From Lewinellaceae bacterium SD302 (lineage in GTDB: Bacteria; Bacteroidota; Bacteroidia; Chitinophagales; Saprospiraceae), in the NCBI GenBank assembly GCA_002591745.1, contig PDLQ01000001.1, forward strand, positions 124,001-188,000: a stretch of DNA of 64,000 nucleotides. Reading direction: 5' to 3'. The position numbers were made by a program, and so were the translations under genes. The notes beneath the pieces are model-generated. The model had not been told where the DNA came from and ran no database searches. It was given only the letters and a program-made list of their open reading frames with translations. Below, piece after piece: positions 34,836-41,458 of this stretch; position 1 is the stretch's first letter; each line of letters opens with the position of its first letter.

Positions 34836-35915
34836 TCATACTACCTTGCTGTTCATCACGGCCTCCTGATGGTCGATACTTTCCTGGTGAATAGCCCGCA
34901 GGAAACTTTGCATAAACTGTTCACTGAGCCCTTGTACGCTACCTTTCTGGGTGAATTCATCAATCAGATGCTGCCACCGATCCGGCTGCAGAATGGCAAT
35001 GTTATTGTCCTTCTTGTACTCGCCGATCTGTTCGGCCAGGCGCATCCGGCGACCGATCATACCGACTAATTCGTCGTCTATTTCGCTGATCTGCCGACGT
35101 AACTCGGTGAGCTGACCGATGAACACGGGATTCTCCGAGGTCGATTGACGGACTTTCAAGTTATCCACCAGGCTTTTGAAAGTAGCCGGAGTGATTTGCT
35201 GGGCGGCGTCGCTCCAGGCCTCGTCCGGGCGAGGATGGACTTCGGTCATGATGCCATCGAAATTGAGGTCCATACCTTCCTGGGCTACGTCCGCCAACAA
35301 GTCGCGGCGGCCACAAATGTGACTATTGTCCACCAGAATCTGGATGTCCGGAAAGCGGCGCTTCATTTCAATGGCCAGCTGCCAGCGCGGAACGTTGCGG
35401 TAAATGGTCTCTCCGTGGTAGCTAAAGCCACGGTGAATCAGACCGATTTGGGTGATGCCTGCTTTATAGATCCGCTCGATGGCGCCTACCCAAAGTCCGA
35501 TGTCCGGATTAATTGGATTTTTGATCAATACGGGTACGTCGGCCCCATTCAGGGCGTCGGCGACTTCCTGTACACTGAAAGGGTTTACGGTCGTCCGCGC
35601 TCCCAACCAAAGAACATCGATGCCGGCTTTGAGGCAATCATACACGTGAGCAGCTTTGGCTACCTCAGTGGTGACTTTAAGGCCGGTTTCCGCTTTAACG
35701 CGCTTTAGCCAAGCCAGTCCTTCGGTACCTACGCCCTCGAAACTTCCGGGGCGGGTCCGCGGCTTCCAGATGCCGGAGCGAAAAGCGGCAATGTTGCCCT
35801 GGGCGGCCAATTCTCTGGCAGTCTGCAATACCTGCCCTTCGGTCTCGGCACTACACGGGCCGGCGATGATGATCGGCTGTCCCGCCTTTTTTTCAAATAC
35901 TGGTTTAATATCCAT
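34836..35915 (-). CDS. aroF: DAHP synthase - chorismate mutase fusion
   Basis: 359 residues with two domains. About 1-260 is a type I-beta DAHP synthase (KDO8P-like) with GPCSAETEGQ, RSGIWKPRTRP, KNPINPDIG and VDNSHICGRRDLL. It condenses erythrose 4-phosphate and phosphoenolpyruvate. About 265-350 is an AroQ chorismate mutase (LRRQISEIDDELVGMIGRRM, then EYKKDNN), which converts chorismate to prephenate. The fusion is known in Bacteroidota. The pathway neighbours pheA, tyrA and the aminotransferase lie upstream on the same strand, so the protein feeds the next steps. Feedback inhibition by aromatic amino acids via the mutase domain is known for such fusions. Confidence 0.93.
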   Translation of the reverse strand: MDIKPVFEKKAGQPIIIAGPCSAETEGQVLQTARELAAQGNIAAFRSGIWKPRTRPGSFEGVGTEGLAWLKRVKAETGLKVTTEVAKAAHVYDCLKAGIDVLWLGARTTVNPFSVQEVADALNGADVPVLIKNPINPDIGLWVGAIERIYKAGITQIGLIHRGFSYHGETIYRNVPRWQLAIEMKRRFPDIQILVDNSHICGRRDLLADVAQEGMDLNFDGIMTEVHPRPDEAWSDAAQQITPATFKSLVDNLKVRQSTSENPVFIGQLTELRRQISEIDDELVGMIGRRMRLAEQIGEYKKDNNIAILQPDRWQHLIDEFTQKGSVQGLSEQFMQSFLRAIHQESIDHQEAVMNSKVV

Positions 35916-36035
35916 GTCGTATTTATTAATTCTCTGAAATCTCCGTGGTATTTAGCCAGCTAGAAGGAATGTCAGATAAAGTTATTTGTTGAAAGTTTAT
36001 TTAATCATTAAGTCACTGATGCTTTAGCTCATTGT

Positions 36036-36881
36036 CTAGTCTCCCAGAATCCTAGTGATCTCATTGGCACGCTCGATCCTTTCCTGAAAACCGTCAAAAT
36101 CATTCTTGATCAGCAGACTGCGGAATTTACTGAGCTGTTCGATGTGTTCGTCAAGAACGTCCAGTACGTTATCGCGGTTTTGCCGGAAGATGGGCGTCCA
36201 CATGTCAGCGGAGCTTTTGGCCAGCCGTACGGTGGAACTGAATCCGGAACTGGCCAGGTCGAAGATGCGCTGCTCGTTCTTTTCTTTTTCCAGCACCGTG
36301 ATTGCCAAAGCAAAACTGGCCACGTGGCTGATGTGAGAAACGTAGGCACAGTGTAAATCGTGCTGCTTACGATTCAGATAAGAGAGCTTCATTGGAATGC
36401 TCTTATATAGTCGTCTTACGGTGGCCAGGGCATCCTCCGCGCTGTCATCGTGATCCACAATCACGCACATTTTGTTGGTAAACAGCTGTGGGATGGCAGC
36501 TTCTGGCCCGCTGTATTCCGTACCGGCCATGGGGTGAGTGGCCACGAGCCGGCTACGGTTCGGGTGGTCGGCTATGCTGGTCAGTAAGGCTTCTTTGGTG
36601 CTACCTACGTCGATCAAAATTTGATCATCCCTGATCCGGTCTAATATCTCTGGTAGCAGCTCTCGCATGGCGTCTACCGGGACCGCCAGTACGATCAGGT
36701 CAGCTCGTTGGAGGCCGGTGTTCAGGTCCGCATCTTCGTCGATGAGTCTGCGGCGGATGGCCTTGTCCAGGTTTTCCTGACGGGCATCCACGCCGATGAC
36801 GTAGGTTGCGAAGCCATTCTCCTTCAGCGCGATAGCCAGTGATCCTCCGATCAACCCGATGCCGATAATGGTGATGGTCAT
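36036..36881 (-). CDS. tyrA: Prephenate dehydrogenase
   Basis: 281 residues. The NAD(P)-binding motif is GIGLIGGSLAIALKENG at the N-terminus. Prephenate dehydrogenase features are ATHPMAGTEYSGPEAA (catalytic His region) and CAYVSHISHVASFALAI. It oxidises prephenate to 4-hydroxyphenylpyruvate for tyrosine synthesis. It sits between the aminotransferase and the DAHP synthase/mutase genes on the minus strand, with gaps of 153 and 120 bp; a motif copy in the upstream gap is antisense to it. Confidence 0.93.
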   Translation of the reverse strand: MTITIIGIGLIGGSLAIALKENGFATYVIGVDARQENLDKAIRRRLIDEDADLNTGLQRADLIVLAVPVDAMRELLPEILDRIRDDQILIDVGSTKEALLTSIADHPNRSRLVATHPMAGTEYSGPEAAIPQLFTNKMCVIVDHDDSAEDALATVRRLYKSIPMKLSYLNRKQHDLHCAYVSHISHVASFALAITVLEKEKNEQRIFDLASSGFSSTVRLAKSSADMWTPIFRQNRDNVLDVLDEHIEQLSKFRSLLIKNDFDGFQERIERANEITRILGD

Positions 36882-36915
36882 GAGATGAAAATAGTTTTGG
36901 TTGTCATCAAGCCTT

Positions 36916-36929
36916 GCTACTTTGAAGTC
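36916..36929 (+). repeat. Dispersed motif copy 12 (GCTACTTTGAAGTC)
   Basis: In the 153-bp gap upstream of tyrA, antisense to that gene; short-arm version. Confidence 0.75.
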
Positions 36930-37034
36930 TGAAGTTTAAAAGTTGGAGTCAGTTAGTCGGGAACTGATAAGTTGATCGTTAGTGAGTTGCTAGAGTGGCA
37001 TATACGTGAAAGCTGTAGCTAATCACCCAACATC

Positions 37035-38201
37035 TTATTCCAGTCGTTGCAGAACCGTTCTTAATTGCTCTTCCGGACTACACAGGGAAATGCGTACGTA
37101 TTCCTCGCCCTGACTGCCAAAGATGCCGCCGGGGGTAAGGAAAATGTCCTTTTCATAGAGGGCGTGGTCACTGATTTCGTAGCCTGTTTTGCCCGCCGGA
37201 ACTTTCGCCCAGACGAAAAGCCCTACCTGCTTGCGATCATAACTACACGCTAGGCGATCAAAAATCAGGTAGACCAGTTCCCGGCGCATGCGATAAGTGT
37301 CGTTGAGTTCGTCGTACCAATCCTGGCCAAGTTCCAGCGCCTTGATCGCAGCAAGTTGAACGGGCTTAAATTGCCCACTGTCCATATTGCTCTTAAAGCG
37401 GATAACGGTTTGCAAAAGCTCCGCATTACCGAGTAATGCCCCGACTCGCCAGCCCGCCATATTCTGGGCCTTGCTAAGGGAAGTAAGTTCCAGAGCTACA
37501 CCATCGGCACCGGGCACGGCTAGCAGGCTTTTACGTTCTTCAGTCAGGATAAAAGCGTAGGGATTATCATTGACCAGCAAAATGTCGTGGCGCCGGGCGA
37601 AAGCAACCAGCTCTTCGAAAAAACCTTCCGGCGCTTCCGTTCCGGTGGGCATGTGGGGATAGTTCAGCCACATGATCTTGACCTTTTCCAAATCTTGACT
37701 AGATAAGGCATTAAGGTCTGGGAGCCAGTTGTTTGCTGCGGATAAGTCGTATTCTTTGACTTTTCCGCCGGCAAGCTCAGTTGCGGAACGGTAAGTCGGG
37801 TAGCCGGGGTTGGGCACTAACACTTCGTCTCCGGGATTCAAAAAGGCCATACTCAAATGCATAATCCCTTCTTTCGAGCCGATCAAGGGCAATACTTCGC
37901 TGTCAGGATCAAGGCTGACGTAGAACCAACGCTGGTACCACGCGGCATAAGCCGCCCGTAGTTCCGGCATGCCAACGTAAGATTGGTAGCCATGGTTGCC
38001 CGCATCTCTGGCGGCAGTGACCAATGCTTCGATCACGCTGGGGTGGGGTGGCAAATCCGGACTGCCAATTCCTAGATTAACGATGGGGCGACCCGCTGCC
38101 TTCAACTGAGCAATCTCCCGCAACTTACGGCTGAAGTAGTACTCTTTGGTCTGGCCCAGACGATGGGAAGGGAGGATATTTTGGTGGGTAGTTATGGTCA
38201 T
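37035..38201 (-). CDS. Class I/II aminotransferase (probable aromatic aminotransferase)
   Basis: 388 residues from the ATG at 38199-38201; an in-frame start 14 codons upstream (38243) falls into the GC-rich repeat region. Fold type I PLP enzyme: the cofactor Lys is in SLSKAQNMAGWRVG, substrate-binding Arg in EYVRISLC, and GSKEGIMHL at the phosphate loop. Its location between pheA and tyrA suggests that it transaminates phenylpyruvate and hydroxyphenylpyruvate, the last step of Phe and Tyr synthesis; the same arrangement is seen in other Bacteroidota. Confidence 0.88.
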   Translation of the reverse strand: MTITTHQNILPSHRLGQTKEYYFSRKLREIAQLKAAGRPIVNLGIGSPDLPPHPSVIEALVTAARDAGNHGYQSYVGMPELRAAYAAWYQRWFYVSLDPDSEVLPLIGSKEGIMHLSMAFLNPGDEVLVPNPGYPTYRSATELAGGKVKEYDLSAANNWLPDLNALSSQDLEKVKIMWLNYPHMPTGTEAPEGFFEELVAFARRHDILLVNDNPYAFILTEERKSLLAVPGADGVALELTSLSKAQNMAGWRVGALLGNAELLQTVIRFKSNMDSGQFKPVQLAAIKALELGQDWYDELNDTYRMRRELVYLIFDRLACSYDRKQVGLFVWAKVPAGKTGYEISDHALYEKDIFLTPGGIFGSQGEEYVRISLCSPEEQLRTVLQRLE

Positions 38202-38298
38202 GATTCTAAGATTAAGGACTCTGGATGTTGGCCTCTCCTCCACGAGAGTTGGGGGTGGGGCCCTAGCTTGAAGTCGGGCGGGGGGAGATGCCTAAACG
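38202..38298. repeat. GC-rich REP-like spacer in the Phe/Tyr operon
   Basis: A 97-bp gap between pheA and the aminotransferase contains CTCTC-CTCCAC-GAGAG (about 38236-38251), followed by a G-run (GTTGGGGGTGGGG). It resembles the G-rich palindromic intergenic sequences common in this phylum. It could act as an internal hairpin in the operon transcript. Confidence 0.45.
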
Positions 38299-39183
38299 TT
38301 ATGGCTTTATCCCCTGTTGATATACTCCCAGGACGCGCAAGTCCTTTGTGATGGGGCCGACACCCTCCAGCGCCTGTTGCCAGCCAACCTTTCCTTCTGC
38401 GACGAAATCGACGAAAAAGCGATACTCCCAGGGCCGGCCGACAATGGGGCGGCTCTGGATTTTGGTCAAATTGATCTGGTAGGCGGCCAGTATTGCCAGC
38501 ACTCGGTAGAGGCATCCGCTCTCGTGGGGGGTGGTGAAACTGAGGCTGACCTTATTGCCCTGGTCTTGGCCGTCGTAGCACCCTTTTTCCAGCACTAAAA
38601 AACGGGTATGGTTCAGCTTATTGGTTTCAATACCCGCGGCCAGGATTTCCAAATCGTATAGTTCTGCGGCGGTAGTACCGGCAATGGCGCCCCGGCTCGG
38701 GTCCTTCATTTCCTGTACGTGGCGGGCACTCAGGGCGGTATCGGCTGCCTCAATTAAGCGAATGTGTGGGTAGTCACGGAAGAATTTACGACACTGAGCG
38801 ATGGCTACGGGATGGCTGTAAACCTCCCGCAGGTCGGCCAGCGTAGTGCCGGGCAAGACCATGAGATTTTGTTGAATGCGGAGGTAGACTTCGCCGGTGA
38901 TGCGCAACTCGTGCTCTTGCAAAAGCAGGTAGTTGGTCATCAGACTACCTACCAAAGTGTTTTCAATCGCCATGAGTGCACCGTCGCTCTTCTCGCCGGA
39001 CAACACTTGTTCTACTACCTCGTCGAAGGTATGGGCGGGGACGATCTCTACGTCTTGTCCGGTGTAAAAAAGCCGGGTGGCTGATTCATGAAAAGCCCCC
39101 GCGTAGCCTTGAATAGAGACCCGGCGTGGTTGGTTGCCTGGTCCGGTCGCTTCGTTTGCCTGGATGGTAGTTGTAGATGTCAT
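38299..39183 (-). CDS. pheA: Prephenate dehydratase
   Basis: 294 residues. The catalytic domain (about 20-205) shows IQGYAGAFHESATRLF, GALMAIENTLVGS and the conserved THR-type pocket (HTRFLVLEKG near its end). An ACT regulatory domain follows (about 215-290; SLSFTTPHESGCLYRVLAIL, NLTKIQSRPI), where phenylalanine binds for feedback inhibition. It makes phenylpyruvate from prephenate. It is first in the five-gene minus-strand cluster and follows the leader peptide and terminator described separately. Confidence 0.93.
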   Translation of the reverse strand: MTSTTTIQANEATGPGNQPRRVSIQGYAGAFHESATRLFYTGQDVEIVPAHTFDEVVEQVLSGEKSDGALMAIENTLVGSLMTNYLLLQEHELRITGEVYLRIQQNLMVLPGTTLADLREVYSHPVAIAQCRKFFRDYPHIRLIEAADTALSARHVQEMKDPSRGAIAGTTAAELYDLEILAAGIETNKLNHTRFLVLEKGCYDGQDQGNKVSLSFTTPHESGCLYRVLAILAAYQINLTKIQSRPIVGRPWEYRFFVDFVAEGKVGWQQALEGVGPITKDLRVLGVYQQGIKP

Positions 39184-39199
39184 GAGAAGGTGGGTAAAT

Positions 39200-39230
39200 A
39201 AAAAAAGCCCCGAAGATCATTCGGGGCTTT
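39200..39230 (-). terminator. Leader terminator before pheA
   Basis: An 11-bp perfect stem AAAGCCCCGAA/TTCGGGGCTTT (39204-39214 and 39220-39230), a 5-nt loop and a run of seven T residues on the minus strand. It ends about 17 bp ahead of the pheA ATG. Confidence 0.9.
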
Positions 39231-39269
39231 CTGTTTTGCTATAATTTTTTGAGCGTTGCAAACATCCAG

Positions 39270-39338
39270 TTATCCCCTTAACGGTATAAAACCGAAAAAG
39301 TAAAAACCAAACCAGAAATAGTAGCTGCTGTAGCTCAT
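39270..39338 (-). CDS. Phe/Tyr/Trp-rich leader peptide of the attenuator
   Basis: 22 residues from ATG 39338 to TAA 39270. Six Phe, four Tyr and one Trp make half of the peptide aromatic, with the core YYFWFGFYFFGF at residues 6-17. Such composition is not expected by chance and is the mark of a regulatory leader peptide; the product itself need have no function. No clear Shine-Dalgarno is present (only CCCCC directly before the ATG). A TACGTTTA box 10 bp upstream is a weak -7 candidate. Confidence 0.85.
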   Translation of the reverse strand: MSYSSYYFWFGFYFFGFIPLRG

Positions 39339-39509
39339 GGGGGTAAACGTAGGGCTAAAGTTTGGAATGGCCAAACCCGGCAAAAAAATTAGTTGCTTTT
39401 TTTACAATGCGAAAGCCTCATTTGACAGGTCTGTAGGCTGAATACTGCAAATTTTGAACTTTGCTTACTAGACTTGGTCGTGGACTGGTCAAATCGTGTA
39501 AATTGTTAT

Positions 39510-39523
39510 GACTTCAAAGTAGC
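39510..39523 (-). repeat. Dispersed motif copy 13 (GCTACTTTGAAGTC)
   Basis: In the divergent region between the pheA leader and the DUF4249 gene, oriented like pheA, 172 bp ahead of the leader-peptide ATG. Confidence 0.75.
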
Positions 39524-39550
39524 AGTGTTTTGCACTACGGATCGGAATCC

Positions 39551-39558
39551 TATCTTTG
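39551..39558 (+). promoter_or_regulatory. -7 box TATCTTTG for the DUF4249 gene
   Basis: An exact match to the -7 consensus, 32 bp before ATG 39591; it rules out a longer upstream start at 39474. Confidence 0.7.
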
Positions 39559-39590
39559 TGATCTTACTTTTTCCAAGAACTCCAACCCCA

Positions 39591-40598
39591 ATGCGCCAAT
39601 TCACTTTTTCAGGCCTTGCTTTTCTGCTAATATTTACTTTTTTCAGCTGTAACGACGACTTCGAACTGGAAGCTCCTTACGCTGATATCCCCGTGGTCAA
39701 TGCCTACCTGGACATCAACGAGGATGATAATTTCGTAAGGGTACAAAAAGCATTTCTGGGTGCCGGTGGTAACGCCATTATTTCCGCAGCTACTCCGGAT
39801 TCTCTTTACTACAATGAAGAAGGAGTGATCGTTTCTTTCGGCGTAGGCAACAACGATCCGGTGGAAATGGACCTGGTGGACGGTGCTGATTTCGGCATTG
39901 AACGAGACACCGGAGCTTTTGCCAACTCTCCCAACCTCCTATATCGCGTTCCGCCTTCGATCGAGCTTGACGGCGGAGAAGAAATTTCCATCACAGTTAA
40001 CCGCTCAGGTGAGCCGGACGCCGTTGCACAGACAACTATGATCGGGCCGATTGATATGTCTTTTCCAGTTGACCAAGCTGGTCTTCGCCTGGCTAATTAT
40101 GCTCAGACGCTTAGTGTTCGCTGGCGCGTCAGCGATGCTGCCCGTATCTTCGACGTTAGTATGAACATCCGGGTCCGGGAGTTTGACGTCAGCGATCCCA
40201 GCGACAATATCACGCGTACCCTCACTTGGGTCATGGCACCCTCTTTTCGTCGTGAGTCCGAGCAAAATCTTGTCCAGCTTCAGGTGAGTAACGAAGCCTT
40301 CTGGCAATTCCTGGGCAATGCCCTGGAAGAAGATGACAACGTGTTCCGTCAATTGGTGGATTTCGACATTATCGTCACCGGCGTGGGTATGGAGGTAGAA
40401 GAAGCCATTGATCTGGCAAACGCCAACGGTGGAATCACCAGTGCCCAGTCGATTCCGGTATTTACGAACGTGGAGAATGGTCTCGGCCTGGTTACCAGCC
40501 GTTCGTCCGGCGGATCATTTAACCTTTTCCTCGAAGGACCCGGTGCCGGAGATACTTTGCGGAACGGGGTTTATACGGGTGACTTGGGCTTTCAGTAA
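39591..40598 (+). CDS. DUF4249 lipoprotein (orphan)
   Basis: 335 residues from ATG 39591, supported by the promoter box. The signal peptide ends in FTFFSC (lipobox Cys). The mature start (LEAPYADIPVVNAYLDINEDDNFVRVQKAFLG) is the conserved DUF4249 N-terminus. Members normally pair with a TonB-dependent receptor, as does the second copy at 56436. Here the neighbours are the pheA operon and the DUF2520 gene, so this copy is orphan. A surface role in nutrient binding is inferred from the family. Confidence 0.82.
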   Translation: MRQFTFSGLAFLLIFTFFSCNDDFELEAPYADIPVVNAYLDINEDDNFVRVQKAFLGAGGNAIISAATPDSLYYNEEGVIVSFGVGNNDPVEMDLVDGADFGIERDTGAFANSPNLLYRVPPSIELDGGEEISITVNRSGEPDAVAQTTMIGPIDMSFPVDQAGLRLANYAQTLSVRWRVSDAARIFDVSMNIRVREFDVSDPSDNITRTLTWVMAPSFRRESEQNLVQLQVSNEAFWQFLGNALEEDDNVFRQLVDFDIIVTGVGMEVEEAIDLANANGGITSAQSIPVFTNVENGLGLVTSRSSGGSFNLFLEGPGAGDTLRNGVYTGDLGFQ

Positions 40599-40616
40599 AC
40601 TGAACTTAGCCAGTTA

Positions 40617-41447
40617 TTATTTTCTGTTGTTCATACCTTCCATGATCATTTCGCTGAGCCGCCGGTAAAGGTCGGCGTAAGCGGGCTGTTGATCTAATAG
40701 GTCCAGGTGGCGCTTCATGGTGGCCTCATCACCGCGCTGTGCCGCTCCGGTTTGCCGCAGTGCCGGCTCCGTGGCGTCGATTCTGGAGAAGGTGTTTTTG
40801 ATGATCGGTACCAGGGCTTCAAAAGGCACATTTTTTTCTGCGCACAGTTCGTAGGCGATCTGACAGAGCCAGGTCGTGAAATTATTACTGAACACGGCTG
40901 CCAGATGCAGTTGAGCGCGCTGCTCATTGTCCAGTCGGTAAGTGAGCTCGCTCATTTTACCTGCCCATACGGCTAGCTGATCTTCAAAGTTTGCATTATC
41001 GCAAAAATAGACCAATGGCAAGTCCTTCCACTCCGCCACAACCTCGCCGCGGCGTAGGGACCGAATCGGCCATAGCGCCGCCCGGATCGTGAAATAGTCA
41101 TTGATCTTGGTGGTCGCCGTGGCACCACTGGTGTGGACGATGGGAGTATCGGCCGCTATTAGCTGGCTCAGCCGATCACTGACGGAACCAATGTGATCGT
41201 CAGGCACGGCCAGGAAAACTGCGTCGAAACTAAGCGGACCGTCTGCCGTCTTCGCAAAGCCGGAAAGGTTCTCTCGGGTAAATACTGCCTCGTCGCTATC
41301 CTGACCGGTTCGAAATCCAACCTTGCTACTTTGGTAGTCAAAACGATCAATGTCCCGAGTCCAGACAGCTACTTTCAGACCAATTCTTTCCAGATTCGGA
41401 ACGAGGTGCCACGCTAGATTGCCGGTGCCGATAACTAGAACGCGCAT
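40617..41447 (-). CDS. Rossmann-like NAD(P)-binding protein with DUF2520
   Basis: 276 residues. A Rossmann domain (MRVLVIGTGNLAWHLVPNLERIG, then FLAVPDDHIGSV and VHTSGAT) is followed by a helical DUF2520 domain (HLAAVFSNNFTTWLCQIA). The fold resembles pyrroline-5-carboxylate reductase/6-phosphogluconate dehydrogenases. Exact reaction is unknown. It starts 11 bp behind ccmF on the same strand and is likely co-transcribed with ccmE-ccmF. Confidence 0.85.
   Translation of the reverse strand: MRVLVIGTGNLAWHLVPNLERIGLKVAVWTRDIDRFDYQSSKVGFRTGQDSDEAVFTRENLSGFAKTADGPLSFDAVFLAVPDDHIGSVSDRLSQLIAADTPIVHTSGATATTKINDYFTIRAALWPIRSLRRGEVVAEWKDLPLVYFCDNANFEDQLAVWAGKMSELTYRLDNEQRAQLHLAAVFSNNFTTWLCQIAYELCAEKNVPFEALVPIIKNTFSRIDATEPALRQTGAAQRGDEATMKRHLDLLDQQPAYADLYRRLSEMIMEGMNNRK
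41325..41339 (+). repeat. Dispersed motif copy 14 (GCTACTTTGGTAGTC)
   Basis: Antisense within the DUF2520 gene, which reads it as DYQSS. Confidence 0.7.
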
Positions 41448-41458
41448 AGAACTTTGGT

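Larger units (their letters stand above)
39199..39338 (-). promoter_or_regulatory. Transcription attenuator leader of the Phe/Tyr operon
   Basis: The leader carries, in order on the minus strand, a short aromatic-rich ORF (39338-39270), a 39-nt spacer and an intrinsic terminator (39230-39200), all ahead of the pheA ATG at 39183. This is the layout of ribosome-mediated attenuation: with charged Phe/Tyr/Trp tRNA the ribosome finishes the peptide and transcription ends; starvation stalls it in the aromatic codons. A TTCGG in the ORF (39292-39296 region) can pair with CCGAA of the terminator's first arm, a possible but short anti-terminator pairing. Confidence 0.8.

Noticed and set aside
34741-34850. 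Repetitive CTACCATAC-type sequence around the DUF819 start as a regulatory array
   Set aside because: It is only compositionally biased, partly coding, and has no regular period.
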